64,000 nt of DNA from Woeseiaceae bacterium (GCA_021773135.1 JAJFKP010000049.1:1-64000), one strand, 5' to 3'. Numbered from the stretch's first letter, positions 35,620 to 45,769 are shown. Numbers and translations are program-made. Notes: generated by a model not told the origin, from the sequence alone.

Positions 35620-37434
35620 CTAAAACATCGCTGAAAAATTGTTCGATATGAATTTCGAGATTGCCGTGGCACAAGCTCTATCGCAGTTGGCGGGATTCCC
35701 GGGCGGCATATCCGTCTCAATGTAGTCGATCAACTCGAGCTCGTTGAAACAGTCGACAACGCCGCACATGTTGTTATCCACTGGAGCAATGACGAACGGG
35801 TACTGCGGTGCACCCTGACCGACGTTGCCATGGCAACCGTTACAGTTGTTACCGGCTCTCTGGTATTCCGCCATGCCAAAAGCAAGAATATCGTCGTCGC
35901 GATTGATTACCGAGACGTCCGCTACATCGGCGGCGTTCAGCGCATCGTATGCCGGATCAGCACTGCTGGGATCACCGGAGACGATCGTATAGCCGACATC
36001 GCCGTCGATATCCGCATCGTCGACTCCTGCCAAAACGACTGTCTGCGGCGTATCATAGTTGATATTGGTGAACGTCACCGAAGCCGCTAAAGGAAATCCC
36101 TCGGCTGGATTGTCACTGCTGAAGGGTATGACGACATCGGCCGCCGGCTGGGTGTTCAGTTTTACCGTGAAACTCGACACTCCTGGGTTGGTACCGGCTT
36201 CGACAGTTTGCAGTCCTTGTGTCGGCGAAACGATTACCGCCGGCACCACGCCGAGATCATTGTCGTTGTTCGTGACGATGACATCGTAAGGGTCGGCGTT
36301 GTTGTAGTTGCCATCGGCGCTTATGGCCGGGGATAGGATGATCGTATAACGTACTGGACCATCGAGATCGTTGTCGGTAAGGCCGAGCACGGTCACCAAT
36401 TGAGGCACCTGAAAATTTGCGGCGTTGAACACGAGTTGAGCTTTGTCGGCACTGCCTTCCGTGGGGTCCGAACTGGTCACACCGATAGTGACATCAGCAG
36501 TTGGTTGCGACAGCAGCGACACCATGAATGTCGCCGTCAAACCGTTTTCGTCGGTCGTGAGACCGGATGTAGGCGAAACTATGAATCCCGCGTTGCTAAT
36601 AGAATCGTTGTCCACGTTGGTCAATTGTACGGGAGGAGCCGTTACGCCTGAATAATCCGCATCACCGCTGATCGCCGGGGTAAAAACGATGCTGTAGGCG
36701 ATGTCCCCGTCGACGAATCCATCGTCGACGCCCGTTACGATGATCGTTTTCGGCTGATTCCAGTCGAGACGGCTGAACGAGACCGAGAAATCATCGAGTA
36801 TTCCTTCATTAGGATTGCTACTGCGTAGCCCAATAATTACGCCGCCATTCGGCTCAACCGTTAGCCGCAGCGAGAAGCTCGCGCTGCCACCATCTTCGCT
36901 TGTTGAAATTTCGTTCGCTGCGGTGACTGTTATGCCGGCGAGCTCTCCAGAGCCGCCACCTGTATTTCCCCCGCCATTACCACTGCCGCTGCCGCCATCG
37001 ATCCATTGGTCCATCATGAACTTGGCGATGTCGTTGGCACACATTCCGTCCGTAGTACCGATACAGGTTCCTGCATCCGTTTGTGGCATCGCATCGGCAA
37101 TTTTCGCCGTTAGAATCCCGATATCGGCACACGTTGAACAACTGGCGCTTGAGTTGATCGGCGTGGGTGCGCTCGCCGAGCCTTCTCCATTCAGGCCATG
37201 ACAGCCGACGCAACCGTATTGGTCATCGTGATCTGGGCCGCCCTGAAAAAATTCGGCGCCACTGAGTACGACCGGGTCCGAAGAGTTGACCACGGTCGTG
37301 GGAGTAGCTGGTGGTGGCGGGGTGGTGGGATTACCCGTTGGTGGAGTGGTGTTTTCATCACCACTTTGGGAAGTGCATGCGGTTAACACTACTAACAGCG
37401 TCGCCAACAGCGCAATAACGGGTTTTGGATTCAT
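35620..37434 (-). CDS. Lipoprotein with two cytochrome c domains bracketing Calx-beta repeats
   Basis: 604 residues from ATG 37434 with GGGAAGAA upstream. The lipobox is VVLTAC (C20), followed by a Pro/Thr linker. A haem c domain has CVGCH (C75-H79), a possible Met ligand in DAMPQTD, and further paired cysteines. A Gly/Ser linker leads to at least three Calx-beta-like repeats of about 110 residues (each with a VSPTxGLxTxE start and a DNDxDGxVxYTI turn). A second haem c domain closes the protein with CNGCH (C531-H535), DMPPG and again paired cysteines. It is therefore a long surface or periplasmic rod with haem at both ends. Electron transfer is inferred; the partner is unknown. Confidence 0.85.
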   Translation of the reverse strand: MNPKPVIALLATLLVVLTACTSQSGDENTTPPTGNPTTPPPPATPTTVVNSSDPVVLSGAEFFQGGPDHDDQYGCVGCHGLNGEGSASAPTPINSSASCSTCADIGILTAKIADAMPQTDAGTCIGTTDGMCANDIAKFMMDQWIDGGSGSGNGGGNTGGGSGELAGITVTAANEISTSEDGGSASFSLRLTVEPNGGVIIGLRSSNPNEGILDDFSVSFSRLDWNQPKTIIVTGVDDGFVDGDIAYSIVFTPAISGDADYSGVTAPPVQLTNVDNDSISNAGFIVSPTSGLTTDENGLTATFMVSLLSQPTADVTIGVTSSDPTEGSADKAQLVFNAANFQVPQLVTVLGLTDNDLDGPVRYTIILSPAISADGNYNNADPYDVIVTNNDNDLGVVPAVIVSPTQGLQTVEAGTNPGVSSFTVKLNTQPAADVVIPFSSDNPAEGFPLAASVTFTNINYDTPQTVVLAGVDDADIDGDVGYTIVSGDPSSADPAYDALNAADVADVSVINRDDDILAFGMAEYQRAGNNCNGCHGNVGQGAPQYPFVIAPVDNNMCGVVDCFNELELIDYIETDMPPGNPANCDRACATAISKFISNNFSAMF

Positions 37435-37866
37435 TTGTTCTTCCCTGAACACGCTTGATTTCCAGCGATGAGTAAAAAGACATCTTGGTGATGACGAGAC
37501 CGAAGCATCGATCGCCACTATGATCTCAACATTCGGTGCAACAATTTTGCACGGGATGCGAATAACTTGAGCCAGTTCTCACTTTTTGGCGAATACCCTT
37601 TACATATTTTCACAAGACAGGCGGGGTGGTTGGGTGTTTTGTAAAGTCAATCGAATCGAGAATTCGTTCGAGATTTGTTTTCTGACTGTGATGACCATCA
37701 CTCACGAAGCCGAGCGTGGATCACAAGACGGGTTAGATTCGGATAGTCGGGAGCACGAGCAAGAACGACGAAACGTCATCTGAATCGGTGACGTTTTCCT
37801 TTTATCTTGCGTGGGACGATGCCGAATACGTAATCTGAATGACTACTATGGATAAACAGTAGCGGT
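37435..37866. other. Intergenic region between two large secreted protein genes
   Basis: 432 bases with no convincing gene; it should hold the promoter of the lipoprotein gene at 37434. Confidence 0.4.
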
Positions 37867-39504
37867 CTAATCGAGCACCGCTTCAAAGACGATCGCAAAA
37901 GCAGTTCCAGGGGCCAAACTGGTGGCAATTCCCGTTACTGTCATGCCAGCAATACTGATTCCAAACGGGTCGGATTCATCGGCGCCGGCATCGTTTTCAT
38001 CCTCAGGCGTCACTGCTCCTGTGCAACTTGTACCGGAGAGCATAGAGCCAGCAACGTATGTGACATCTGAGGGTAACGGGTCAGTGGCTATCAGTGACTC
38101 TGCCGTTGTTTGCCCAATATTAGTAGTCAAAATACAATAGCGGATTGTCGCTCCGGGAATGGCCTTCGGGTTCGTCAGGTTGACTCCATCATCAACAACT
38201 TCCAGGGTTTTGGCGACGACCAGACCAGACCTTGTATTGGTATAGGTGCAGCCTATAGCTGTTTCTCCCGCAGCAATGGTCAAACCATCCGCAAGATTTG
38301 TATCTGCCGCGCCGGCGCATGCCAATGAGGACAAATAGTTTGCCGCGTTGGTACCTGCGAGCGTTTCTGCGAACTCGAGCGTATCCCCGAATATTGCCGG
38401 TGTAGGTGTTGCATCCGCATCAATCTCGTAAGCGCTACCTGCATCGGAACTCAGCGTATCGACAACTAAACCACCATTCGAAATGGTGATCGTGGCGTCA
38501 TCGCCAATGGCGGCGCCTATCCACTGTTTGTTCAAGGTCACAAGCGAATCATTATCAATGATGCTGTAGGTTGCACTTGCCTGCCCACTGCCACCGCAGG
38601 TGCTGCTGCTTGATATTGTGTATTCCGCAGGGACGGGCGTGATCGACATTTGGACGGTTTCAGTGCTTTCGACATCAGTGTCATCGACGATAGCGATTCC
38701 CAGCGGTATCAGCTCCTGAACATAGTTGCCGACAGGAACGCTGACGTTAAAGGTCGCTGTACCACTTGGGGTAGTGTAGTCATCGCCCAGCGTCGCAGTG
38801 CCACCCGTAATATTGACGACAACATCAAATGCCGTCACCACATCGCCAGAAATTACAACATTGAGTAAGTCCATGCCGGGAACAGTTTCGGATCCCGAGG
38901 CGGCAGCACCATCAAATTCCAGAAAGGGAGTCAGAACGATTGTAATTCCATCCAGAAAGTTACCGTAACTGCCTGGGTCTGTCGTTCGGAACTGAACCCG
39001 CTGAATTCCGGACGGCCCCGTATAGGAAACACCCGAAGCGCTATTTAGATTCCAGCCCTGGGGCACTGTAGATGCCTGGCTTCCCAAGACCTGAATTGTG
39101 GTGCCAGTACTATTCGCAATCTCAAAAGTCGTGTTCTGTACAGGTGGTCCACCTGAGCGGGCCCGGTGTGCAAAAGTCCAATTAAAAACATCGCCGTTAA
39201 CCAGGCAAATCTCCTGATAGAGCGCACCTGGCGAGTGAGCGTTTAGTTCAGCGTGGACAGCCCCCTGATAAGAAGTCACACCCTGAAAGGAGCTATCCCA
39301 TAATTCAATAACCCCGGTCGTGCTCAACCATCCGGGTACGACAGTATCTGGGAATGGTTGCCAGTTTGGCGTGCCCGGTCCCCGCGGATCATTGTTTTCA
39401 AACCCAGTATTGATAACTGAACGCTGGTATTGTGCGCAGGCGGTCTGGGGGCTGCACAAAAGTGCACCGCAAACTGCGATAGCTAACAGCGAAAAGGCTT
39501 TCAT
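37867..39504 (-). CDS. Secreted multidomain protein: DUF642-like, Calx-beta and DUF11 domains
   Basis: 545 residues with a signal peptide ending near TACAQ. Residues 25-195 look like a carbohydrate-binding-like jelly-roll (VINTGFENNDPRGPGTPNWQ, VHAELNAHSPGALYQEICLV). Residues 200-315 are a Calx-beta domain (GTATLGDDYTTPSGTATF, DDTDVESTETVQMSITP). The C-terminal third has a prealbumin-like segment and a DUF11 domain (LVVAKTLEVVDDGVNLTNPK, YCILTTNIGQTTAESLIATD). These are extracellular or surface scaffold modules; no enzyme domain is seen. No sorting signal is visible at the C-terminus. Confidence 0.82.
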   Translation of the reverse strand: MKAFSLLAIAVCGALLCSPQTACAQYQRSVINTGFENNDPRGPGTPNWQPFPDTVVPGWLSTTGVIELWDSSFQGVTSYQGAVHAELNAHSPGALYQEICLVNGDVFNWTFAHRARSGGPPVQNTTFEIANSTGTTIQVLGSQASTVPQGWNLNSASGVSYTGPSGIQRVQFRTTDPGSYGNFLDGITIVLTPFLEFDGAAASGSETVPGMDLLNVVISGDVVTAFDVVVNITGGTATLGDDYTTPSGTATFNVSVPVGNYVQELIPLGIAIVDDTDVESTETVQMSITPVPAEYTISSSSTCGGSGQASATYSIIDNDSLVTLNKQWIGAAIGDDATITISNGGLVVDTLSSDAGSAYEIDADATPTPAIFGDTLEFAETLAGTNAANYLSSLACAGAADTNLADGLTIAAGETAIGCTYTNTRSGLVVAKTLEVVDDGVNLTNPKAIPGATIRYCILTTNIGQTTAESLIATDPLPSDVTYVAGSMLSGTSCTGAVTPEDENDAGADESDPFGISIAGMTVTGIATSLAPGTAFAIVFEAVLD

Positions 39505-40142
39505 GTGGCTACTGTTGAATTACTTGTGGTGAATTAATGGAGGACACAAAGGATTAAACCAAGCATGCAAGATTCCAGGAAATCGAACACAAAGAGCACC
39601 TATCGCGGCCACAGTGTTAATCTGCTGTTCAAAGCTAATTTGGTCGACTTATTAGCCAGTCTAGCCCGCTCAACCACCCAAAAAGGTGATGAAAATCAAG
39701 TTTCAATCAAAAACCATCGCATGCAAAGAGCAACTTGTATCGACGAGCAAATAGAGGTCGGATTGCAGTTCCTGCTGGAAACACGGTTCGACCCCTATTT
39801 CCCGGCGGGCCGCTTTGGTCAGGAAGAAAAGTTGGGAAAGTCACTCCAACTAATGGCCGTATATGGCCGAAACCAGCCGCCTATAAATGCTCGATTCGAC
39901 CAATCTTTGCGTTTGCTCTTGGGAATAGGGGACACTCGATCGCCTCAGCCGTGGGCAGGGCTCGGCAACCGTGGTGCAGCAAGATTTCAGGAAAGCATTG
40001 CAGGTTGCTGATTGGGGCCTCGACCCGCAGAGTTGACCTCCAATGTCCTGATACAGTCGGAATTGGCGGTGACAGGATGATTTCGAAGCACCGTAGGTAG
40101 CTCATCCGAGCCCGACTTCGTCGGCCCACGGGCGCACGCTTG
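39505..40142. other. Intergenic region between the secreted protein and the aminotransferase
   Basis: 638 bases. Open frames here show no family features. A fragment at 39854-39890 (ATGGCCGTATATGGCCGAAA, CCAGCCGCC) matches the left half of the long repeat. Confidence 0.4.
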
Positions 40143-41351
40143 TCAGCGATGTGCAAGAGCGGCGCAGGCCGCCTTGATACACATACAACCCTCTTCGAGC
40201 TCTGGCGTGCTGACGCCGTACGAAACCCGAAAGTAGGGCGAAAGGCCATAAGCGCTTCCAGGCATTACAGCAACTTCAGCTTCTTCCAGGAAATAGCGCG
40301 CAAGATCACGATCAGTCTCCATAACAGTCCCGGCAGGCGTTTTCTTTCCAAGAAGCTCCTCGCAATTTACATAGAGGTAATACGCGCCCTTGGGTCGGTT
40401 ACACCTGAGTCCGGTGGTTTCGTTGAAAATCGAGACGGCCAGGTCCCGGCGAGTCCGGAGGATATCGATCTGCTCGTCGTTGAACGCGAGGTTATCGTTT
40501 AACGCTTTCACTGCGGCCCATTGACTGATTGTAGATGGTGCCAGCGTTATTTGAGACTGGATAGTAATCATGCGCCGGATCAATTCCGCATTTGCGGCAC
40601 CGAACCCGATGCGCCAGCCTGTCATTGCATAGCTCTTTGAACATCCATTCACGGTCAGGATGCGGTTCTTCAGATCGGGCGCAACGCTGGCAAGCGTAGT
40701 GAATTCCACGTCATCAAAGACAACATGTTCATAAATGTCGTCTGTCATGATCCAGATGTCCGGATAGTCCCGCAATACGTCGGCCAAAGATTCTAGTTCG
40801 GGGCGCTCGTAAACTGCACCCGTAGGATTTGATGGGCTGTTAATGATCACCCACTTGCTTCGGTCAGTGATCGCATCGGCAAGAGCGCGGGGACGCAAGA
40901 TATAGTCGTCTGCCTCGTCGGTCTCCACAAATGCCGGCTCTCCGCCACACACCCGGACAACATCAGGATAACCAGCCCAGTATGGCGCCGGCAAAATGAC
41001 TTCGTCACCCTGGTTGAGCGTCGCCATCAGCGCATTGAAAATTACCTGCTTTCCGCCGGTGCTGGCGATGACATTTTCGACCGCGTAATTCAGCTTGTTA
41101 TCACGTTTGAATTTTTCGCAAATCGCCAGCCGCAGTTCGTGAATGCCTGCCAGGGGCGCGTACTTGGTTTCACCCGCGTCAATCGCATTCTTGGCGGCCA
41201 GTTTCGCCTCGATATGCGTATCGAAATCGGGTTCGCCTACGCAGAGTGTGATCACGTCCTTACCCTGACGCTGCATTTCTTTCGCCAGGCTCAGAAGCTG
41301 GGAGGCCTCTGCTGGAATCAGCGATTCAAGGCGGGTCGCATATTCAGGCAT
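40143..41351 (-). CDS. Class I/II aminotransferase, aspartate aminotransferase-like
   Basis: 402 residues from ATG 41351 with AGGAGAA upstream. Fold type I PLP residues are present: N175 in NSPSNPTG, D205 and Y207 in TDDIYEHV, the Schiff-base lysine K239 in NGCSKSYAMTGWRIGFG, and the substrate arginine in YFRVSYG. The Ib-subgroup pattern (ITLCVGEPDFDTHIEAKLAA, KYAPLAGIHELRLAI) fits aspartate or aromatic aminotransferases. Cytoplasmic. It lies downstream of an amino acid permease on the same strand (73-base gap), suggesting joint amino acid use. Confidence 0.9.
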   Translation of the reverse strand: MPEYATRLESLIPAEASQLLSLAKEMQRQGKDVITLCVGEPDFDTHIEAKLAAKNAIDAGETKYAPLAGIHELRLAICEKFKRDNKLNYAVENVIASTGGKQVIFNALMATLNQGDEVILPAPYWAGYPDVVRVCGGEPAFVETDEADDYILRPRALADAITDRSKWVIINSPSNPTGAVYERPELESLADVLRDYPDIWIMTDDIYEHVVFDDVEFTTLASVAPDLKNRILTVNGCSKSYAMTGWRIGFGAANAELIRRMITIQSQITLAPSTISQWAAVKALNDNLAFNDEQIDILRTRRDLAVSIFNETTGLRCNRPKGAYYLYVNCEELLGKKTPAGTVMETDRDLARYFLEEAEVAVMPGSAYGLSPYFRVSYGVSTPELEEGCMCIKAACAALAHR

Positions 41352-41424
41352 GAACGTTTCTCCTGCAATTCCATTATCCAGTTCGTATAACCGATCGAAG
41401 TGTGACACTGATCACTCAGAAGCG

Positions 41425-42738
41425 TCAGGTCATGCCTGTGCTCTTCATGCGTCGCTGTGTCAGAAAATACGGTATGAGACCGACGATCAACAGACCACCG
41501 GTGATTAGCCATGAGTCTAGCGGCGAATGTGATATCACCCAGAGGCACAGGAGGAACGCCAGAACGGGAATCGTGTATCCGCCGGGCAGGCGAAACTCAC
41601 CCGCCTCTGCTTCGACAGCCGCCTTTTGTTTGACCACAGGCAGCGCCGCAATGCAGACGGAATAAGCAATCAATCGTGTGAGCGACGTTGCGACCGCCAA
41701 TAGGACGAAGGAACCGGACAACGCCAGGATCAATGCCAGTCCACCGAGAAAAACGACAGAATTTGCGGGCGAAGAATACCTGGGATTTACTTCGCTGAAC
41801 CAGTCTGGAAGCAAGCGCTGTTCTGCGAGGGCAAACGTTAGCCGAGGTCCGGCCAGCATCGTGCCGGAGAGATTGCCGCCAATCGAGAAGACAGCGGCCA
41901 GCGTGATAACAACGGCGCCGACCGGACCGGCCAGTACCCTGCCAACATCGACGAGTGTCGCATCTGGATCTGTCGCGCCTGGCAAGACCGCGTTATAGAC
42001 AAGCATGATCAGGAAATAAAAAACGCCCGTTGCGATAACGGTCAGTATCAATGTCTTTGGAATCGTCTCTCTGGGTCTCTTCGTTTCTCCAGCGGTTACC
42101 AATGCGGACTCGAAGCCAATGAATGGATACATCAGGAGTAGCACTGTGCCGCCCAGGTCATCAATTGTGGGCAGACTCGCGGGAAAGAAGGTGTTCGGGC
42201 TGAGATGAGCGAACCCGAGCAGGATCAGTGCCAACAACGGCAAAACCTTGAGCAGCGTGAACAGGGTCAGCGCGCGAATCGAATCCCTGACGCCAACTGC
42301 GTTTACTGCCGTTAAGCCGCCGAGAACTGCAACAATGACTACCGCCCTGCCAATGTTGGTTCCGAACCACGGAACGAGCGCTGCGAGGTAGGTCGCCATG
42401 ATGTGCGAATTCGCGGCAAGCGCGCCGGCACGGCTAATGTAGTAGATCCAGCCGGTACTAAACCCGATCAGTGGACCAAAGGCGACTGTTGCATACAGCA
42501 CCGGGCCGCCCGACTTGCGAAAAAAACCGGACAACTCCGCGAAGGTCAACACGACCGCAATGAAGAGAAATCCTGCCCCAAGGAACAGCCAGGGGCCCAG
42601 TGCGCCTGCGCGAGCGGCGACAATTGGCGGCAACGCGAAGATTCCTGCCCCGACCAGTCCATTCAATACAAGCAACGCGCTGCCAAACACGCCGATGCCG
42701 CGGACCAGGTCTCGCTCGGGGGAATCTGCCGAATGCAT
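41425..42738 (-). CDS. APC family amino acid permease
   Basis: 437 residues from ATG 42738, with a GTG directly before it. About 12 membrane segments. The first helix has LLVLNGLVGAGIFALPPIVA with the GAGIF motif that binds the substrate backbone in APC carriers. Later motifs are FAELSGFFRKSGGPVLYATV and FIGFESALVTAGETKRPRET. It probably exchanges or imports an amino acid. It is upstream of the aspartate-aminotransferase-like gene on the same strand. Confidence 0.9.
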   Translation of the reverse strand: MHSADSPERDLVRGIGVFGSALLVLNGLVGAGIFALPPIVAARAGALGPWLFLGAGFLFIAVVLTFAELSGFFRKSGGPVLYATVAFGPLIGFSTGWIYYISRAGALAANSHIMATYLAALVPWFGTNIGRAVVIVAVLGGLTAVNAVGVRDSIRALTLFTLLKVLPLLALILLGFAHLSPNTFFPASLPTIDDLGGTVLLLMYPFIGFESALVTAGETKRPRETIPKTLILTVIATGVFYFLIMLVYNAVLPGATDPDATLVDVGRVLAGPVGAVVITLAAVFSIGGNLSGTMLAGPRLTFALAEQRLLPDWFSEVNPRYSSPANSVVFLGGLALILALSGSFVLLAVATSLTRLIAYSVCIAALPVVKQKAAVEAEAGEFRLPGGYTIPVLAFLLCLWVISHSPLDSWLITGGLLIVGLIPYFLTQRRMKSTGMT

Positions 42739-43176
42739 CACGCGTACCGATCCTGTTCGGCGCTTGTCAGGTCACCGATGCAGTCTGGAGTCTCTAAGAC
42801 CTGAGAAAGTATCAACGTGCAAGCCGCGGACGCTAGCCAGGCAATCTTTGGATGTCTGTTCAAGGGCAATCGAGCATCTGTTCCGGCGCAGCAGTCAGTC
42901 TAGCAACTCGTTGCCGGGGTTACTTCCGACATGTTCAGGTCATCTGCGAGTGCCGGAGACTACAACAAGTGCTGCGAGCGTAAGATTTCATTATCATATG
43001 CGTGGATGCTGCTGATGGCCGCGCTGGATCAGTGCAATCGTCGTGATTCAGTTGCCCCGCAACGGGTCATAACTACAATTTTGAGAATAGGCCTATGACG
43101 TTTCGAGCACTCGCACTATGTGCGAGCCGATATTGCCAGGTCGGCGGCGCGCACAGACAGCCCCATGGAGTGATCG
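42739..43176. other. Divergent promoter region of the permease and nhaD
   Basis: 438 bases without a gene. It contains a small hairpin at 43110-43126. Confidence 0.4.
43110..43126. promoter_or_regulatory. Perfect hairpin upstream of nhaD
   Basis: CTCGCACTATGTGCGAG: 7-bp perfect arms, 3-base loop, 51 bases before the nhaD start. It could be an operator or a leader hairpin. Confidence 0.35.
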
Positions 43177-44514
43177 ATGTCAGCGACTAATCAATGGTTC
43201 GGAATTGCGTCGCTTGCTCTTTTTGTCATTGCATATGCGCTGGTAATCGCCGAAGAGTTCACTCATCTTCGAAAGTCCAAGCCGGTGATGCTCGCAGCTG
43301 GCTTGATCTGGATTCTGGTCGCCAGTCACTACAGCGGCAACGTAGGCCACACACCCGAAGAAGCTGTTCTTGAGTTTCTCTCCGAGTTCTCGCAACTGTT
43401 TCTGTTCCTCCTCGCGGCAATGACATACGTGAATGCGATGAGCGAAAGGAACGTATTCATGGCACTGCGCGGCTGGCTATTGCGTCGGTCGCTGACGTAC
43501 CGGGCGATGTTCTGGATTACGGGAGTGATGAGTTTTTTCCTGTCTCCATTCATCGACAATCTGACCACAGCGCTCGTAATGTGCGCCGTAGTGATGGCAA
43601 TCGGTCAGGGCAGCCCACGATTTATCGGCACAGCGTGCGTCAACATCGTAGTTGCGGCCAACGCTGGTGGCGCGTTTTCGCCGTTTGGTGATATTACGAC
43701 GCTGATGGTTTGGCAACGCGGTCTCGTCGATTTCCAGACTTTCTTTGTGTTGTTCCTTCCTTCGGTTGTTAACTATCTGATACCGGCCGCGATAATGTCC
43801 TTCGCTATCCCCAAAGAGCGGTCACCGGCCGAAACTGACACTGTCGTTTTAAAAAGAGGCGGAAAGCGAATCATTTTTCTGTTTCTTTGCACCATTGCGA
43901 CGGCTGTCTCGTTCCACAACTTTCTGCATTTGCCGCCGTTTCTCGGCATGATGACCGGGTTGGCCTACCTCAATATCTTTGGCTATTACCTGCGAAAGAC
44001 ACACACGGTGACGCAGTTTGATCGCAAGGACTATGGTGAGATTGGCGATGTCGCCGCTTTCGACAGCTTCCGCGAGATTGCACGCATTGAGTGGGATACG
44101 ATGCTTTTCTTCCTCGGCGTCATAATGTGCGTTGGCGGCCTAAGCTACATCGGCTATCTGGAACTCTTGTCGTCGTATTTTTACGGAGACCTTGGTCCAA
44201 CCACGGCGAATGTCCTGGTTGGGCTACTCTCGGCATTAGTTGACAACATCCCGGTGATGGTCGCGGTTTTGGAGATGAATCCGCAGATGGATAGGTTGCA
44301 ATGGCTTCTGGTTACCCTGACTGCCGGTGTTGGTGGCAGCTTGTTTTCTATCGGATCGGCCGCGGGGATCGCGTTGATGGGGCAGGCGCGCGGACAATAC
44401 ACTTTTTTTGTTCATCTACGTTGGACGCCCGCGATTGCAGCAGGTTACGCAGCCAGCATCTGGTTGCATCTTGCAATCAATAGTCACTACGCTGGCGTTG
44501 GCCCAGGCGTCTAG
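43177..44514 (+). CDS. nhaD: NhaD-type sodium/proton antiporter
   Basis: 445 residues with about 12 membrane segments and a GGAGTG site upstream. Recognisable NhaD features are FFLSPFIDNLTTALVMCAVV, NIVVAANAGGAFSPFGDITT, and in the second half LVGLLSALVDNIPVMVAVLE and AGVGGSLFSIGSAAGIALMG. It exports sodium in exchange for protons, common in marine and halophilic bacteria. The terC-like gene follows after 19 bases, so the two probably form an operon. Confidence 0.93.
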   Translation: MSATNQWFGIASLALFVIAYALVIAEEFTHLRKSKPVMLAAGLIWILVASHYSGNVGHTPEEAVLEFLSEFSQLFLFLLAAMTYVNAMSERNVFMALRGWLLRRSLTYRAMFWITGVMSFFLSPFIDNLTTALVMCAVVMAIGQGSPRFIGTACVNIVVAANAGGAFSPFGDITTLMVWQRGLVDFQTFFVLFLPSVVNYLIPAAIMSFAIPKERSPAETDTVVLKRGGKRIIFLFLCTIATAVSFHNFLHLPPFLGMMTGLAYLNIFGYYLRKTHTVTQFDRKDYGEIGDVAAFDSFREIARIEWDTMLFFLGVIMCVGGLSYIGYLELLSSYFYGDLGPTTANVLVGLLSALVDNIPVMVAVLEMNPQMDRLQWLLVTLTAGVGGSLFSIGSAAGIALMGQARGQYTFFVHLRWTPAIAAGYAASIWLHLAINSHYAGVGPGV

Positions 44515-44533
44515 CCTCCGACTACGCTGAAGC

Positions 44534-45769
44534 ATGTTGACATTCACGACGCTGGTTTGGATTGGCTTCATCGCCCTGATCGGTGTTCTCGTTGCGCTTG
44601 ATCTGGGAATTTTTCACCGCAAAGCCCATGTCGTCAGCCTGCCAGAAGCTTTGGGTTGGAGCGCCGTTTGGGTTTCTCTCGCTCTTGCCTTCAACGTGGG
44701 CGTATTTTACCTATACGAACTGAATCCCGGCGACTGGGACATGGATACGGAGCAGCTGTCGGGTCGCGAAGCTGCACTGCAGTTCTTCACCGGCTATGTG
44801 GTTGAGAAGTCACTGTCGGTCGACAATATTTTTGTCATCGCGATGATATTCGCGTATTTACGCACACCATTGGCTGAGCAGCATCGCGTGCTTTTCTGGG
44901 GGATCCTCGGCGCCATGATCATGCGAGGCGTCATGATCTTCGGTGGTCTTGCCACCATGGAGCGATTCGACTGGGTCAGCTATCTTCTCGGTGGTGTGTT
45001 GATTTATTCGGCGGCCAAAATTTTAATAATCCGGCACGACAACGTCGACGTTGCCAACAGCACTACACTACGCATCGTTCGTCGCCTGTTCGATGTGACG
45101 GCAGACTATCACGGCAACAGATTCTTCGTGCGACAAAACGGTGCGTTAATGGCAACGCCGCTGTTTGTCGCACTCGTACTCGTAGAGACGGCCGATGTAA
45201 TGTTCGCGGTTGACTCGATCCCGGCGATCTTCGCTATCACTCGTGATCCATTCATTGTTTTTACGTCAAATATTTTCGCGTTGCTGGGATTGCGGTCATT
45301 GTATTTCGTTCTCTCGGGTTTCATGGAGAAGTTTCGCTACCTGAAGATGAGCCTGGTGTTCCTGCTCGCCTATGTCGGCGTCAAGATGCTCTTGATTCAT
45401 GTCTATCCGATACCGAATCACGTCTCCTTGATTATTATCGGCGGCATACTCGCCGTCGGCATGATTGCATCGACGAAGGCGGGACGCGACACGATTGCGC
45501 TCCTGTCGCCGCTTGCTGGCGAAATGGAGCATCTAATGGTTGCAACGTACCGACAGGCTCGGCGTGCGGTCATTCTACTCATCGGTTCTTCCGTCCTGGT
45601 CATCGGAATTGCAATGGTCGTGCTTCCCGGACCGGCCGTACTGGTCGTACCATTAGGACTGTCAATTCTCGGCTTAGAGTTCGCATGGGCGCGTCGATGG
45701 TTGATCGAAATCCGGACAAGACTGGATACTGTGAAAAAGGATGTAGCTGCGCGAATGCGGAATGATTGA
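44534..45769 (+). CDS. TerC family membrane protein with C-terminal PGPGW-type segment
   Basis: 411 residues. The TerC core covers about residues 1-310: ALDLGIFHRKAHVVSLPEAL, FFTGYVVEKSLSVDNIFVIA, LFWGILGAMIMRGVMIFGG and VETADVMFAVDSIPAIFAIT, with the acidic membrane residues of the family. An added C-terminal region (about 335-395) has VLPGPAVLVVPLGLSILGLEF, a PGPGW-type transmembrane unit. TerC/Alx proteins export manganese or take part in metal and membrane stress. The fusion joins two usually separate domains. Likely co-transcribed with nhaD. Confidence 0.9.
   Translation: MLTFTTLVWIGFIALIGVLVALDLGIFHRKAHVVSLPEALGWSAVWVSLALAFNVGVFYLYELNPGDWDMDTEQLSGREAALQFFTGYVVEKSLSVDNIFVIAMIFAYLRTPLAEQHRVLFWGILGAMIMRGVMIFGGLATMERFDWVSYLLGGVLIYSAAKILIIRHDNVDVANSTTLRIVRRLFDVTADYHGNRFFVRQNGALMATPLFVALVLVETADVMFAVDSIPAIFAITRDPFIVFTSNIFALLGLRSLYFVLSGFMEKFRYLKMSLVFLLAYVGVKMLLIHVYPIPNHVSLIIIGGILAVGMIASTKAGRDTIALLSPLAGEMEHLMVATYRQARRAVILLIGSSVLVIGIAMVVLPGPAVLVVPLGLSILGLEFAWARRWLIEIRTRLDTVKKDVAARMRND

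Noticed and set aside
39565-40011. 148-codon plus-strand frame.
   Set aside because: No family features, and part of it matches the left half of the dispersed repeat, so it is more likely non-coding.
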